From positions 62,001-126,000 of the forward strand of contig JAJDVI010000091.1 of the NCBI GenBank assembly GCA_022826195.1: a DNA stretch of 64,000 nt, given 5' to 3'. The notes beneath the pieces are model-generated. The model saw nothing but the letters and a program-made list of their open reading frames with translations, made no database searches and was not told the DNA's origin. Below are positions 46,040 to 55,252 of the stretch, piece by piece (position 1 is the first letter of the stretch; each line of letters opens with the position of its first letter). Both the position numbers and the translations under genes were made by a program. The DNA is from Acidobacteriota bacterium. Lineage in GTDB: Bacteria; Acidobacteriota; Vicinamibacteria; Marinacidobacterales; Marinacidobacteraceae.

Positions 46040-46849
46040 ATGGCGCCGTCGAAAGCTGGGGTGGGGACCCAGCCGTCCGCCGACATCACCGGTGCGCCCC
46101 TCCGGCTTCGGTCGGCCGGTGAACCCGCTTCCGGAGCGTTCCTCGCCCGTTTCCGACTTCCCGCTCCCGAGTCGCGTCGCGAGGGGCTGGCGCGGCTCGC
46201 CGCGTGGTCAAGGAGCGCCGGAGTTTCCGCGGTGGTCCTCGAGGAAGACGCCAGCGCCCTGATCCCGGATCTCCGCGCGCTCGCGTTCGACGACGCGGGG
46301 CCGCTGCCGCGCTACTCCAGTCCGGTGCGGCCCGGCTGGCTGCGCCGGGGCTTGCCGGCGCTCCTCCTGCCGCGCGCCCGCACGCTCACCGACGTCAAGG
46401 TGGTTCCCGAAGCGCTGGGCCACCCGGAGGAAGAGAGTCTCCGGGAAAGACTCGCGCCGGATTTCGGTGCGGTCGCCGGATTCCCGGCCGACGTTCCGCC
46501 GCCCGCCGCCGGCGTTCACCTGGTGCGCGGCGGTCGGCCGGTCGCGAGCTGCCGGTTCGAACCGGCGGCGGCAGGCGCGCTGGCGGTGCCCTGGTGGATC
46601 GCGCCGCCCCGGGAACCCGACCTGACCGCGCTGCTTGCCGAGAGCGTGCTCGCGGCCGCGGATCCCGCCGCGTCGGTCTGGTTCGAGACCCCGCACCGCC
46701 TGCTGGCCCGGGGGCTCTTCCTGGCGCGTTTCCTCCCGCGCCGCTCGCGGGCCCGGGTGCTGTTGCGGCAGCACGGGGACCGGGACCTTCCGGCGCCTTC
46801 CATCGCCGACTGGCACCTGTCCACGGCCACCGTCGTGCGAGGGCCGTGA
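46040..46849 (+). CDS. hypothetical protein, 269 residues
   Basis: No family recognised with confidence. The N-terminal part contains a SAGVSAVVLEEDASALIP segment and the C-terminal part ends WHLSTAT with conserved-looking aromatics, vaguely like a GNAT fold, but I see no acetyl-CoA binding loop. It is soluble, with no signal or membrane segment. It lies between pspC and a tRNA-Glu gene and is probably a single-gene unit. Confidence 0.55.
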   Translation: MAPSKAGVGTQPSADITGAPLRLRSAGEPASGAFLARFRLPAPESRREGLARLAAWSRSAGVSAVVLEEDASALIPDLRALAFDDAGPLPRYSSPVRPGWLRRGLPALLLPRARTLTDVKVVPEALGHPEEESLRERLAPDFGAVAGFPADVPPPAAGVHLVRGGRPVASCRFEPAAAGALAVPWWIAPPREPDLTALLAESVLAAADPAASVWFETPHRLLARGLFLARFLPRRSRARVLLRQHGDRDLPAPSIADWHLSTATVVRGP

Positions 46850-46893
46850 CGGCGACGGGCAGTGCTATGATCGTCGGTCCCACGCCTGCGGGT

Positions 46894-46968
46894 GCCGCTA
46901 TCGTCTAGGGGTTAGGACGGGTGGTTCTCAGCCATCAAACCGGGGTTCGAATCCCCGTAGCGGTACCA
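46894..46968 (+). tRNA. tRNA-Glu (CTC)
   Basis: 75 nt including the encoded CCA. Acceptor GCCGCTA pairs with TAGCGGT (first pair G-U), the D-arm is GTCT/GGAC, the anticodon stem is GGTGG/CCATC with loop TTCTCAG (anticodon CTC at 46927-46929), and the T-arm is CGGGG/CCCCG with TTCGAAT. A ten-base perfect inverted repeat encloses the tRNA. Confidence 0.97.
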
Positions 46969-46987
46969 GGCGTGGGTTTGTTTTTTC
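46967..46987 (+). terminator. tRNA-Glu trailer helix and T-run
   Basis: CAGGCGTGGG at 46967-46976 pairs with CCCACGCCTG at 46879-46888 upstream of the tRNA and is followed by TTTGTTTTTT. The helix brings the transcript ends together and the T-run could terminate it; the gap to the next gene is only ten bases. Confidence 0.6.
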
Positions 46988-46997
46988 CGGTGATCCG

Positions 46998-47924
46998 GTG
47001 ACCAGCAGCGAACCCCGGATCCACTGCGAAGTCGTCCGGGGAACCGGACCGGCCCTCCTGGTGCACGGCGGTGCCTGGGACATTCCTCCCGAGGAGCGGG
47101 AAGCGCACGAGGCCGGCGCGCTGGCCGCGGCCGGGCTCGGCCTCGACTCCCTGCGGGGCGGCGCATCGGCGCTCGACACTGTGGAGGCGGTGGTCACGCT
47201 GCTGGAGGACGACCCCGCCCTGAACGCGGGGACCGGTTCGGTGCTCAACCGCCGGGGCGAGGCGGTGCTCGACGCGTCGATCATGGACGGCGAAGACCTG
47301 CGGGTCGGCGGCGTGGCGGCGGTGCGCACCGTCCGCAATCCCGTCCGGGTCGCCCGCCGGGTGATCGAGTCCACCCGGCAGGTACTGCTTGCCGGACCGG
47401 GCGCCGAGGAGTTCGCCCGGGAGCAGGGTTTCGAGGCCATTCGTCCCGAGGAACTCGTGGTGCCCCGCGAGGTGGAGCGGCTCCGCGCCCACCAGGCGCG
47501 GCGGCGGGCCGCCTCGCCGGCAGACACGGTCGGTGCGGTCGCCATCGATGGTGAAGGGCGCATTGCGGCCGCCGGGTCCACCGGCGGCACGCTGCACAAG
47601 CGCCCGGGCCGGGTGGGCGACACCCCGCTCCCCGGCGCCGGGCTCTACGCCGATTCCCGGATCGGCGGGGTGGCCTGCACCGGGTGGGGCGAGGGGATCG
47701 CGCGCCTTTCCATGGCCCGCGCCGTGCTCGCCCGGATCGAGGGCGGCCAGGATCCGGCCGCCGCCGCCCGCGAGCTGCTGGCCGCGTGCTGGTCGCGGCT
47801 CGGCGGTACGGCCGGGCTCCTGATCGTCACCCCGGACGCGCGCCTGGTGACCGCCTGGAGCACGCCGCGGATGGCGCGGGGCTGGGCGCACGGGGGCATG
47901 GAAGTCCCCGCTGCCGCCGCCTAA
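46998..47924 (+). CDS. isoaspartyl peptidase/L-asparaginase (Ntn hydrolase)
   Basis: 308 residues from a GTG. VHGGAW at residues 32-37 and the autocleavage site DTVGAVAID, with nucleophile Thr177, are the type-2 asparaginase signature; GSTGGTLHKRPGRVGDTPLPGAG is the following substrate loop. The proenzyme would self-cleave before Thr177 into alpha and beta chains and hydrolyse beta-aspartyl peptides or asparagine. No signal peptide is visible, so a cytoplasmic role is likely. Confidence 0.94.
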   Translation: MTSSEPRIHCEVVRGTGPALLVHGGAWDIPPEEREAHEAGALAAAGLGLDSLRGGASALDTVEAVVTLLEDDPALNAGTGSVLNRRGEAVLDASIMDGEDLRVGGVAAVRTVRNPVRVARRVIESTRQVLLAGPGAEEFAREQGFEAIRPEELVVPREVERLRAHQARRRAASPADTVGAVAIDGEGRIAAAGSTGGTLHKRPGRVGDTPLPGAGLYADSRIGGVACTGWGEGIARLSMARAVLARIEGGQDPAAAARELLAACWSRLGGTAGLLIVTPDARLVTAWSTPRMARGWAHGGMEVPAAAA

Positions 47925-47962
47925 GGGGTACGCCGCGTACCCCCGGTCGGCGGAGTGGGGTT

Positions 47963-48008
47963 TCGCCCGCCTGCGGCGGGCGATGCCGGTCGGAGACCGG
48001 CGCTCCGA
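47963..48008 (-). repeat. REP-like double hairpin, copy 4 (inverted)
   Basis: TCGCCCGCC-TGC-GGCGGGCGA and GCCGGTC-GGA-GACCGGC follow each other, then GCTCCGA. It is the reverse complement of the 45974 type and lies between the asparaginase gene and the tRNA-Arg gene. Confidence 0.7.
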
Positions 48009-48040
48009 AACCTGCTAGATTGCGCGCCCCCGGGTCGCGA

Positions 48041-48116
48041 GCGCCCTTAGCTCAGTGGATAGAGCAACAGGCTACGAACCTGTAGGTCGGGGGTTCGAAT
48101 CCCTCAGGGCGCGCCA
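48041..48116 (+). tRNA. tRNA-Arg (ACG)
   Basis: 76 nt with encoded CCA. Acceptor GCGCCCT/AGGGCGC, anticodon stem ACAGG/CCTGT, loop CTACGAA with anticodon ACG at 48074-48076 (read as ICG after editing), and T-loop TTCGAAT are all in place. Confidence 0.97.
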
Positions 48117-48191
48117 CCTCCAGGGACGCTAGGCTTCGGAACCGTCGTCCCGCCTGGCGGCTGGTTGCGGCCGCCCGGCCGAGTGCCTGCG

Positions 48192-50249
48192 ATGTTGAAG
48201 ACGAACACCTCGCGCCCGTCCGCGCCCCTCGGGAGCGTGGTCGTGGTCCTCCTGGTCTTCGTCGTTCTGCTGTCCGCGTGTGGAACGTCCGAGCCGGGGG
48301 CGCCTCCCTCCGCGGTCCCGGAAGGAACCGTCGACGACTGGCCGGCCATCCTCGAGCGCGGGGTGATCCGCTTCGCGCGCCGCGGGTTCGACGAGTTCGA
48401 CACGCTGCCGTCGCAGGGTCTCTCCAAGGAGCGCTACCGCTTCCTCGCCGAGCAGTTTGCCGAGCGCCACGGCCTGCGTGCGGAGTGGATCACCGAACCC
48501 AGTCCGCCCGGCCTGATGGACGCGCTCGATGAGGGCCGCACCGACGTGGCGGTCGCCACCCTGACGGTCACGGAGGCCCGCCAGCAGCGGGTCGCGTTCA
48601 CCGTCCCGCTCACCATCTCGCGGGAATGGGTGGTCGGCGGCTCGGAAGGCGTCTTCGGCATTCCTCCGGGGACTTCCTACGAGGAGAGCCTGCTGGCCCA
48701 CTACCCGGACGCGCCCCGGGCGCCCGTCCCGCCCGAAGCGACTCCGTTCGACGTCCAGGTGCTCATCGAAGAGGGGGCGATCGACGCCACGATCCTCGAC
48801 GAGGCGGCGGCCCGGATGGTGGTTCGTTCCAGCCCCGAGGTCGCGAAACTCCGGGAGCTTCCCGAGGCGCGGCGCATCGCCTGGGCGGTGCGGAAGGAAA
48901 ACCCGGCACTCCGCGAAGCGCTCGACGACTTTCTGACCGAGCACCACACCGTCGCCGACGAACCCGCGGAAATCCGCGACTGGGAGGCGATCCGGGCGTC
49001 GGGCCAGCTCCGGCTGCTCACCATCAGTTCGCCGGTGACCCACTACCTCTGGCGGGGGGAGCGGCTCGGGTTCGAGTACGAGCTGGTGAAGCAGTTCGCG
49101 GACAGCCACGGCCTGGACCTGGCGGTCATCGTGGCCCGCGATCACCTGGAACTCGTGGAAGGACTGCTGACCGGACGCGGGGACCTCGTCGCGGCCGGCT
49201 GGGTGGAGACCCCCGCCCGCGCGGCGGAAGGCCTGCTCTTCACCCGGCATTACCTTGAGATCCAGGAAACCTTCGTCACCGCCGGGGATCCGGTTGCGGA
49301 CCTGACGGACCTTGCCGGCCGCACGGTGACCGTCCCGGAGGCGACGAGCTACCTCGCGACGCTGGGCCGCCTCGAAGGCGACTTCGAGGTCGAGGCAACG
49401 GAGCGCTCGAGCCACGCCATCCTCGAGGCGGTGGCGGAGGGCGAGGTGGACGTCACCCTGGTGGACAGCCACCGCGCCGAGCTGGCGGCGCTCTTCGAGC
49501 CGCGGTTGACCCTGGGGCTCGCCGTGGAACCCACGGTGCAGCTCGTCTGGGCGGTGGGGCCGCTCCGAGCCGATCTGAAACGCGAGCTGGACGCCTTCCT
49601 CGACGCCGGCTACCGGGGCCTCGAGTTCAACAGCCTCTATAACAAGTACTTCGTGAACCGGCGCCGCCAGGCGCGCCAGCGCGAGCACCGGGTCACCGGG
49701 GACGAACTCTCGCGGTACGACGCCCTGGTCAAGCCCGCCGCCGACGCCGAGGATTTCGACTGGCGCCTGATCGTCGCGCAGATGTACCAGGAGAGCGGCT
49801 TCGATCCCGACACCGTCAGCTTCGCGGGGGCCCGCGGCCTCATGCAGGTGATGCCGCGCACCGCGGAGGAACTCGGCGTGGATCCCGCCGAACTCGCGGT
49901 TCCCGAGGTGGGTATCGACGCCGGCGTCCGCTATCTGGCCTGGGTCCGCGAACGGTTCCCCGACCTGCCGCCCGGCGAACAGCTCTGGTTCGCGCTGGCC
50001 GCCTACAACGCCGGCCCCGGGCATGTCCGCGACGGCCGCCGCCTCGCCCGCCAACTGGGGCTCGACGGGTCGCTCTGGTTCGGCCACGTCGAGGAGGCCA
50101 TGAACCGGCTCAGCGATCCGGAGTACGCGAGCCGGGCGGCCTACGGGTACGTCCGGGGCTCCGAGGTGACGCGCTACGTGCGGGACATCCGGGACCGCTA
50201 CCGCGGCTACGTGGACCACTTCGTCCAGCTCGACGAGGCGGACCGCTGA
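48192..50249 (+). CDS. MltF-like lytic transglycosylase with two solute-binding domains
   Basis: 685 residues from the ATG at 48192; a TTG at 48165 adds nine residues. A lipoprotein signal ends in the lipobox LLSAC. Two periplasmic solute-binding (SBP_bac_3) domains follow (from ERGVIRFARRGFDEF and again from IRASGQLRLLTISSP), where E. coli MltF has one. The C-terminal SLT domain shows AQMYQESGFDP with the catalytic Glu and GARGLMQVMPRTAEELG, AYNAGPGHV. It would cleave peptidoglycan at the outer membrane. Confidence 0.92.
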   Translation: MLKTNTSRPSAPLGSVVVVLLVFVVLLSACGTSEPGAPPSAVPEGTVDDWPAILERGVIRFARRGFDEFDTLPSQGLSKERYRFLAEQFAERHGLRAEWITEPSPPGLMDALDEGRTDVAVATLTVTEARQQRVAFTVPLTISREWVVGGSEGVFGIPPGTSYEESLLAHYPDAPRAPVPPEATPFDVQVLIEEGAIDATILDEAAARMVVRSSPEVAKLRELPEARRIAWAVRKENPALREALDDFLTEHHTVADEPAEIRDWEAIRASGQLRLLTISSPVTHYLWRGERLGFEYELVKQFADSHGLDLAVIVARDHLELVEGLLTGRGDLVAAGWVETPARAAEGLLFTRHYLEIQETFVTAGDPVADLTDLAGRTVTVPEATSYLATLGRLEGDFEVEATERSSHAILEAVAEGEVDVTLVDSHRAELAALFEPRLTLGLAVEPTVQLVWAVGPLRADLKRELDAFLDAGYRGLEFNSLYNKYFVNRRRQARQREHRVTGDELSRYDALVKPAADAEDFDWRLIVAQMYQESGFDPDTVSFAGARGLMQVMPRTAEELGVDPAELAVPEVGIDAGVRYLAWVRERFPDLPPGEQLWFALAAYNAGPGHVRDGRRLARQLGLDGSLWFGHVEEAMNRLSDPEYASRAAYGYVRGSEVTRYVRDIRDRYRGYVDHFVQLDEADR

Positions 50250-50346
50250 GGGATGCCCCCTCCGGGGGGACCCCGCGCCCGTTTGGTGCGCCCCGGAGGG
50301 CCGTGGGAAGATTGAAGCCCTTTCGGGTTTCTCAACGGAGGTCGCG

Positions 50347-52113
50347 ATGACCCGTCTCCCCATCCGGCCGGCGGCCGCCGCCCTCTGTCTCCTGCTGTTC
50401 CCGGCGCTCGCCGCCGCCCAGAACTGGACCTGCGAGCAGGTGATGGTCCCGATGCGGGACGGCACCCGGCTCGCGACCGACGTCTACCTCCCGCGCGGGC
50501 AAGGGCCGGGGCCGTTCCCGGTCGTGCTCGAGCGCACTCCCTACAACAAGGGCGCTTGCGCCCGAGCGTCAGCCGAGTACTTCGCGGCCCGCGGCTACAT
50601 CGCGATGGCGCAGGACGAACGCGGCCGCTACGAGTCCGAAGGCGAGTACTACTGGCTGATGGACGAGGGGTGGGGGGAGCGCCAGGACGGCTACGACTCC
50701 ATCGAGTGGGCCGCCCGGCACCCGATGTCCAGCGGGAAGGTGGGAACCCACGGCCTCTCGTTCACCTGCGCGAACCAGCTTTTGACCGCGCCCACCCAGC
50801 CACCGCACCTCGAGGCGATGTTCTGTTCGCAGTACGCCTCGAACAGCTACCGGGACATCTTCTGGCAGGGTGGCGCGCTCCACATGGTCCTGCCCACCTG
50901 GCTGCTCACCCAGCGGGAGATGGTGAAGCCGCTACGGATGAACGTCCCGGGCCACCGGGGTTACCTGGGCTCCGGCGACGCGTGGACCGACTGGTACGAC
51001 GAACACCGCGAGGTGGGCGACTCGTTCACCGAGAGCATGTTCTCGGACATGTACAACGACCTGGTCGGGAACCCCTACTACAACGACTACTGGCGCCGTC
51101 TCGCGGTCGACGAGCAGTACGACAAGTTCGACGTCCCGATCTATCACCTCGGCGGCTGGTACGACCGGCACATCCATGGCACCGTCCAACACTTCAAGCG
51201 GGTGAACGAGGTCGGCGGCCCCCGGGGCCGGGGGCAGCAGAAGCTCATCGTCGGCCCGTGGATCCACGGCTGGCCGCCGACCGACGACCGCGTCGGCGAC
51301 ATGAACTTCCCCGGCTCCAGCATCGACCACCTGGCGCTTCGCCTCCGCTGGTTCGACCACCACCTGAAGGGCCACGACAACGGCATCATGGACGAGGCCC
51401 CGGTGCTCATCTACGTGATGGGAGACAACGTCTGGCGCGAGGAGAACGAGTTTCCGCTGGCCCGCCAGCAGGAGGAGGACTGGTACCTGCGCGCCGGTCC
51501 CGCCGGGAGCATCGATTCGCTGAACGACGGCCTGCTGTCCCGGGACGCACCGCCGGACGCCGAGGCCCCGGATTCCTATGAGTACGACCCGCGGAAGCCG
51601 GCGCCGACCATCGGCGGCGACCTCTTCGTCGAGCCCCGGGGCGCGCAGGACCACCGGCCGGCCGACCGCGTGAGCCTCACCTACACCTCGGAGCCGCTTG
51701 ACGCGCCGCTCGAGGTGACGGGCATCGTGCGGGTCGAGTTCTTCGCCGCGTCGTCCGCGGTGGACACCGACTGGGTGGTCACCATGAACGCGGTCCACGA
51801 GTCCGGCTACTCGCAACTGCTCCGCCAGATGATCCAGCGCGCCCGTTACCGGGAAGGGGACGAGGCGCCGGTGCTGCTGACGCCGGGCGAGATCGTTCCC
51901 TACACCATCGAGCTCTACCCGATGTCCAACGTCTTCCTGCCGGGCCAGCGGATCCGGCTGACGGTCACCAGCTCCAGCTTCCCGAAGTGGTACCCGAACG
52001 GGAACACGGGCCGGGAGATGATGGAGGACCGCCCCGGCGTCGTGGCCACGAACACCATCTACCACGACGCCGAGTATCCCTCGAAGGTCGTGCTTCCGGT
52101 GATTCCCCGATGA
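50347..52113 (+). CDS. secreted CocE/NonD-family hydrolase
   Basis: 588 residues with a signal peptide (AAAALCLLLFPALAAAQ). The alpha/beta-hydrolase half has MVPMRDGTRLATDVYLP and a nucleophile elbow reading THGLSFTC, slightly unlike the usual GxSYGG. A C-terminal jelly-roll domain ends the protein, with YPMSNVFLPGQRIRLTVTSS typical of X-Pro dipeptidyl-peptidase/CocE enzymes. It probably hydrolyses peptides or esters in the periplasm. The next gene follows closely on the same strand. Confidence 0.92.
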   Translation: MTRLPIRPAAAALCLLLFPALAAAQNWTCEQVMVPMRDGTRLATDVYLPRGQGPGPFPVVLERTPYNKGACARASAEYFAARGYIAMAQDERGRYESEGEYYWLMDEGWGERQDGYDSIEWAARHPMSSGKVGTHGLSFTCANQLLTAPTQPPHLEAMFCSQYASNSYRDIFWQGGALHMVLPTWLLTQREMVKPLRMNVPGHRGYLGSGDAWTDWYDEHREVGDSFTESMFSDMYNDLVGNPYYNDYWRRLAVDEQYDKFDVPIYHLGGWYDRHIHGTVQHFKRVNEVGGPRGRGQQKLIVGPWIHGWPPTDDRVGDMNFPGSSIDHLALRLRWFDHHLKGHDNGIMDEAPVLIYVMGDNVWREENEFPLARQQEEDWYLRAGPAGSIDSLNDGLLSRDAPPDAEAPDSYEYDPRKPAPTIGGDLFVEPRGAQDHRPADRVSLTYTSEPLDAPLEVTGIVRVEFFAASSAVDTDWVVTMNAVHESGYSQLLRQMIQRARYREGDEAPVLLTPGEIVPYTIELYPMSNVFLPGQRIRLTVTSSSFPKWYPNGNTGREMMEDRPGVVATNTIYHDAEYPSKVVLPVIPR

Positions 52114-52148
52114 CCCCAAAGATGATTCCGACAAGGAGATTCCGACTC

Positions 52149-53651
52149 ATGCATTCGCGTCTCCGGCGCCGTTCCCGCGCCCTGTTCCTCGTTCTGCTGC
52201 TGCCCGCCGCGCTCGCGGCCCAAGAGCGCGATCTGGACCTGGTGGTCACCGGCGGCCGGGTCATCGACCCCGAGACCGGGCTCGACGCAGTGCGCGACGT
52301 GGGGGTCGTGCGGAACGAGATCGTGGCCATCTCCCGCGAGGTGCTCCAGAACCGGCTGAAGCAGGGCGGCGTGCTCCTCGACGCTGCCGGGAAGGTGGTG
52401 AGCCCGGGATTCATCGACCTTCACGCCCACGGCCAGTCGGCCGAAGCCAACCGGTACCAGGCGATGGACGGGGTCACCACCGCGCTGGAGCTGGAGGGCG
52501 GCGTCCCCCGGGTAGGGCGGTTTCTGGAGAGCCGGGAAGGTGACGCGATCATCCACTACGGCGCCTCGGTGTCGCACGGCGGACTGCGCCTGCTCGGAAT
52601 TCCCGGCGTCAGCGAGGTGGCCGAAGGGGTTCTGGACGCCGAGAGCACCGGCGCCGAACTGGTCATCGAACACGCGAACCTCCTCCGCCAGGCCAACTAC
52701 GCCGGCGTGGAGGACACCGAAACCGTCCACCAGGCAATCGCCGCCGAGATGCGCGCCGGCGGACTCGGGATCGGCCTGCCCCACCAGTACTACCCGGGCG
52801 CCGATCACGCCGAGATCTTCCGTGTCTTCGAACTCGCCGCGGAGCTGGACGTGCCCATCTACACCCACGTCCGCGACATGGCCATCTCGGCCATCCAGGA
52901 GGTGATCTCGAACGCGACGGCCACCGGAGCGTCGCTCCACATCGTGCACCTGAACAGCTCCAGCCTGCACCACCTGCCGGTCAACCTCGCCCTGATCAAG
53001 GGCGCCCGGGACGCCGGGGTGGACGTGACGACCGAGGCCTATCCCTACACCGCGGCTTCCACGGGCATCTCCTCGGCCATCTTCGACGAGGGCTGGCAGG
53101 AAAAGCTGGGGATGACCTACGGGGACATCCAGTGGCAGGACACCGGCGAGCGGCTCACCGAGGAGACGTTCAACTTCTTCCAGCAGGAAGGCGGCACGGT
53201 GATCATGCACATGATGGATCCCGAGATGATCGAGCTGGCGATCACCACCCCGTTCGTGATGGTGGCCTCGGACGGGATGCCCTACGCGCCGGGCGCCCAC
53301 CCGCGCTCGGCGGGCACCTTCTCCCGGGTGCTGGGCCGCTACGTCCGCGACCAGGGGGTGATGACGCTGAACGAGGCGCTCAAGAAGATCACGCTCATGC
53401 CGGCCGAGCGGCTCCAGGAAGTCGCCCCCCTGATGCGGCGGAAGGGACGCATCCAGATCGGCGCCATCGCCGACATTACCGTGTTCGATCCGGACACCAT
53501 CATCGACACCGCGACCTTCGAGGACGACCTCACCTTCTCGGAGGGAGTGGCCCACGTGGTGGTGGACGGCGTCCCGGTGGTGCGGGACGGCGCGCTCATC
53601 GAGGGCGTGTTCCCCGGGAAACCGCTCCTCAGCCGCTACACCTCGGAGTAA
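52149..53651 (+). CDS. secreted amidohydrolase (N-acyl-D-amino-acid deacylase-like)
   Basis: 500 residues from the ATG at 52149, preceded by AAGGAG and giving a clean signal peptide (ALFLVLLLPAALAAQ); an earlier ATG at 52110 overlaps the previous stop. VVSPGFIDLHAHGQ supplies the HxH metal ligands, and the later SDGMPYAPGAHPRSAGTFSR segment matches D-aminoacylase. KGRIQIGAIADITVFDPDTI is the C-terminal composite-domain motif. It probably hydrolyses N-acyl or cyclic amide substrates in the periplasm. Confidence 0.9.
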   Translation: MHSRLRRRSRALFLVLLLPAALAAQERDLDLVVTGGRVIDPETGLDAVRDVGVVRNEIVAISREVLQNRLKQGGVLLDAAGKVVSPGFIDLHAHGQSAEANRYQAMDGVTTALELEGGVPRVGRFLESREGDAIIHYGASVSHGGLRLLGIPGVSEVAEGVLDAESTGAELVIEHANLLRQANYAGVEDTETVHQAIAAEMRAGGLGIGLPHQYYPGADHAEIFRVFELAAELDVPIYTHVRDMAISAIQEVISNATATGASLHIVHLNSSSLHHLPVNLALIKGARDAGVDVTTEAYPYTAASTGISSAIFDEGWQEKLGMTYGDIQWQDTGERLTEETFNFFQQEGGTVIMHMMDPEMIELAITTPFVMVASDGMPYAPGAHPRSAGTFSRVLGRYVRDQGVMTLNEALKKITLMPAERLQEVAPLMRRKGRIQIGAIADITVFDPDTIIDTATFEDDLTFSEGVAHVVVDGVPVVRDGALIEGVFPGKPLLSRYTSE

Positions 53652-53670
53652 CGAGACCGGAACCGAGCCG

Positions 53671-53715
53671 GGACCGCCGGTCTTCAGACCGGCACCGGCC
53701 GCCGCAGGCGGACGA
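53671..53715 (+). repeat. REP-like double hairpin, copy 3
   Basis: GGACCGCCGGTCTTCAGACC begins a perfect stem, followed by GCCGCC-GCA-GGCGGACGA. Same orientation as copies at 30821 and 45974. Its end nearly abuts the start of the next gene and may include its ribosome-binding region. Confidence 0.7.
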
Positions 53716-53719
53716 AGAC

Positions 53720-54457
53720 ATGAGCACCGTAGATCAGCAGCGCTTCCTTCTGCTCCAGGTGCGCGAGCCGGGCGATCCCATGGCCGACAACGAGGCGTTC
53801 GCCTTCCGGCGGGCGCTCGGATTGGAACCGGACCAGCTCGAAGTGTTCGACCTGCTCGCGGGCGCGCCGGCGCTGTCTCTCCTCCGGTCCGCCGACGCGG
53901 TGCTCATCGGAGGGAGCGGGGACCACTCGGTGGTCCGGGGAGGGCCGTGGCTTGCCGGCGCGCTCGGGGCGATGGAACTCCTCTACGAACACTCCATCCC
54001 CACGTTCGCCTCGTGCTGGGGCTTTCAGGGCCTCGCGAAGGCGCTCGGCGGCCGGGTGGTCACCGACCACGCCCGCGCCGAGGTGGGGGTGCTGCCGCTG
54101 GACCTCACGGAAGCGGGGGAACGCGACCCCGTCTTCGGTCCCATCGGGTCGGGGTTCCCGGTGGTCATCGGCCACGAGGACATCGTGGACGAGCTGCCGG
54201 AGGGCGCGGTGAGCCTCGCTTCCAGTTCGACCATCGAGAACGAGGCCCTGAAGTTCCTGGGGAAGCCGATCTACGCGACCCAGTTCCACCCGGAACTGAT
54301 GAAGGAAGACCTCATCCAGCGCATCGCCGCCTACTCCCCCTACCTCCCGCTTACCGGCGCCCGCTCGATCGAAGAACTCCGCGCCAAGACCCCCGAGACC
54401 CCGGGCGCGGCGGGCCTGCTCCGCCGGTTCGTGGCGGAGGTGGTGGACAGGGCATAG
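53720..54457 (+). CDS. class I glutamine amidotransferase-like protein
   Basis: 245 residues. The nucleophile Cys99 lies in FASCWGFQGLA and the catalytic His and Glu in ATQFHPELMKED. The overall layout is that of GMP-synthase-type stand-alone amidotransferases (GATase1), often peptide- or polyamine-hydrolysing. It lies downstream of the CocE hydrolase and amidohydrolase, with a REP-like repeat between them. Confidence 0.87.
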   Translation: MSTVDQQRFLLLQVREPGDPMADNEAFAFRRALGLEPDQLEVFDLLAGAPALSLLRSADAVLIGGSGDHSVVRGGPWLAGALGAMELLYEHSIPTFASCWGFQGLAKALGGRVVTDHARAEVGVLPLDLTEAGERDPVFGPIGSGFPVVIGHEDIVDELPEGAVSLASSSTIENEALKFLGKPIYATQFHPELMKEDLIQRIAAYSPYLPLTGARSIEELRAKTPETPGAAGLLRRFVAEVVDRA

Positions 54458-54505
54458 CTCCCTCCCGACGGGTGGTGCCGCCGGCGTTCCAAGCCGTTGC
54501 GCCAG

Positions 54506-55252
54506 CTACCCGTCCAAGCGCACCAGTTCCGGCAGCACGACGCCGATCTCTCCGCGCACCACCGCGTCGGCGATGCGGTCGAGCGGGGTCGGGTCCCGGT
54601 TGACGATGACCAGGCGCGCCCCCGCGAACCTGGCGACCCGCGGGATGGACGCGGCCGGCTCGACGACCAGCGACGACCCGACCGCGAGCATCAGGTCGCA
54701 CGCCTCGGCTGCCGCCACCGACTGCTCCAGGACCTCCTGCGGCATCGCCTGGCCGAAGGAGATCGTGGCGGGCTTGAGGAACCCGCCGCACTCCCGGCAG
54801 CGCGGCGCCTTCTCACCGGCCTCGATCCGGCGGCACGCCTCGTCGGAGGTGATGCGGTCGCCGCAGGTCAGGCACGCCGCCTCGGTCGTGGTGCCGTGCA
54901 GTTCGAAGACCTTCTCGGCGGGCACTCCGGAGCGCTGGTGCAGCCGTTCGATGTTCTGGGTGATCAGCGCGTCGAGCCGGCCCTGGCGGTGGAGCTCGAA
55001 GAAGGCGTGGTGGCCCGCATTCGGCTGCGCGTCGCGCATCGCGGGCCAGCCGATGCTCTTCTGCCGCCAGTACTCGATCCGTCCGGCCTCGCTGGAGACG
55101 AACTCCTGGAAGTCCACGATCCGGTTCTCGGCCCACACCCCGCCGGGGCTGCAGAAGTCCGGGACCCCCGATTCGGTCGAGATGCCGGCGCCGGTGAAGC
55201 CGACGATGCGCGACGCGCCGGCAACCAGTCGGCGCGCCGCCTCGACCGTCAC
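54506..55252 (-). CDS. Sir2-family NAD-dependent deacylase
   Basis: 248 residues from a GTG overlapping the upstream stop (GTGA). FTGAGISTESGVPDF, TQNIERLHQRSG and the catalytic His in ELHGTT are present, as are the zinc pairs CLTC and CREC. In the PDFRS motif the Arg is replaced by Cys34, which is unusual because that Arg helps position NAD. It removes acyl groups from lysine or ADP-ribosylates; substrate not predictable. Confidence 0.9.
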   Translation of the reverse strand: MTVEAARRLVAGASRIVGFTGAGISTESGVPDFCSPGGVWAENRIVDFQEFVSSEAGRIEYWRQKSIGWPAMRDAQPNAGHHAFFELHRQGRLDALITQNIERLHQRSGVPAEKVFELHGTTTEAACLTCGDRITSDEACRRIEAGEKAPRCRECGGFLKPATISFGQAMPQEVLEQSVAAAEACDLMLAVGSSLVVEPAASIPRVARFAGARLVIVNRDPTPLDRIADAVVRGEIGVVLPELVRLDG

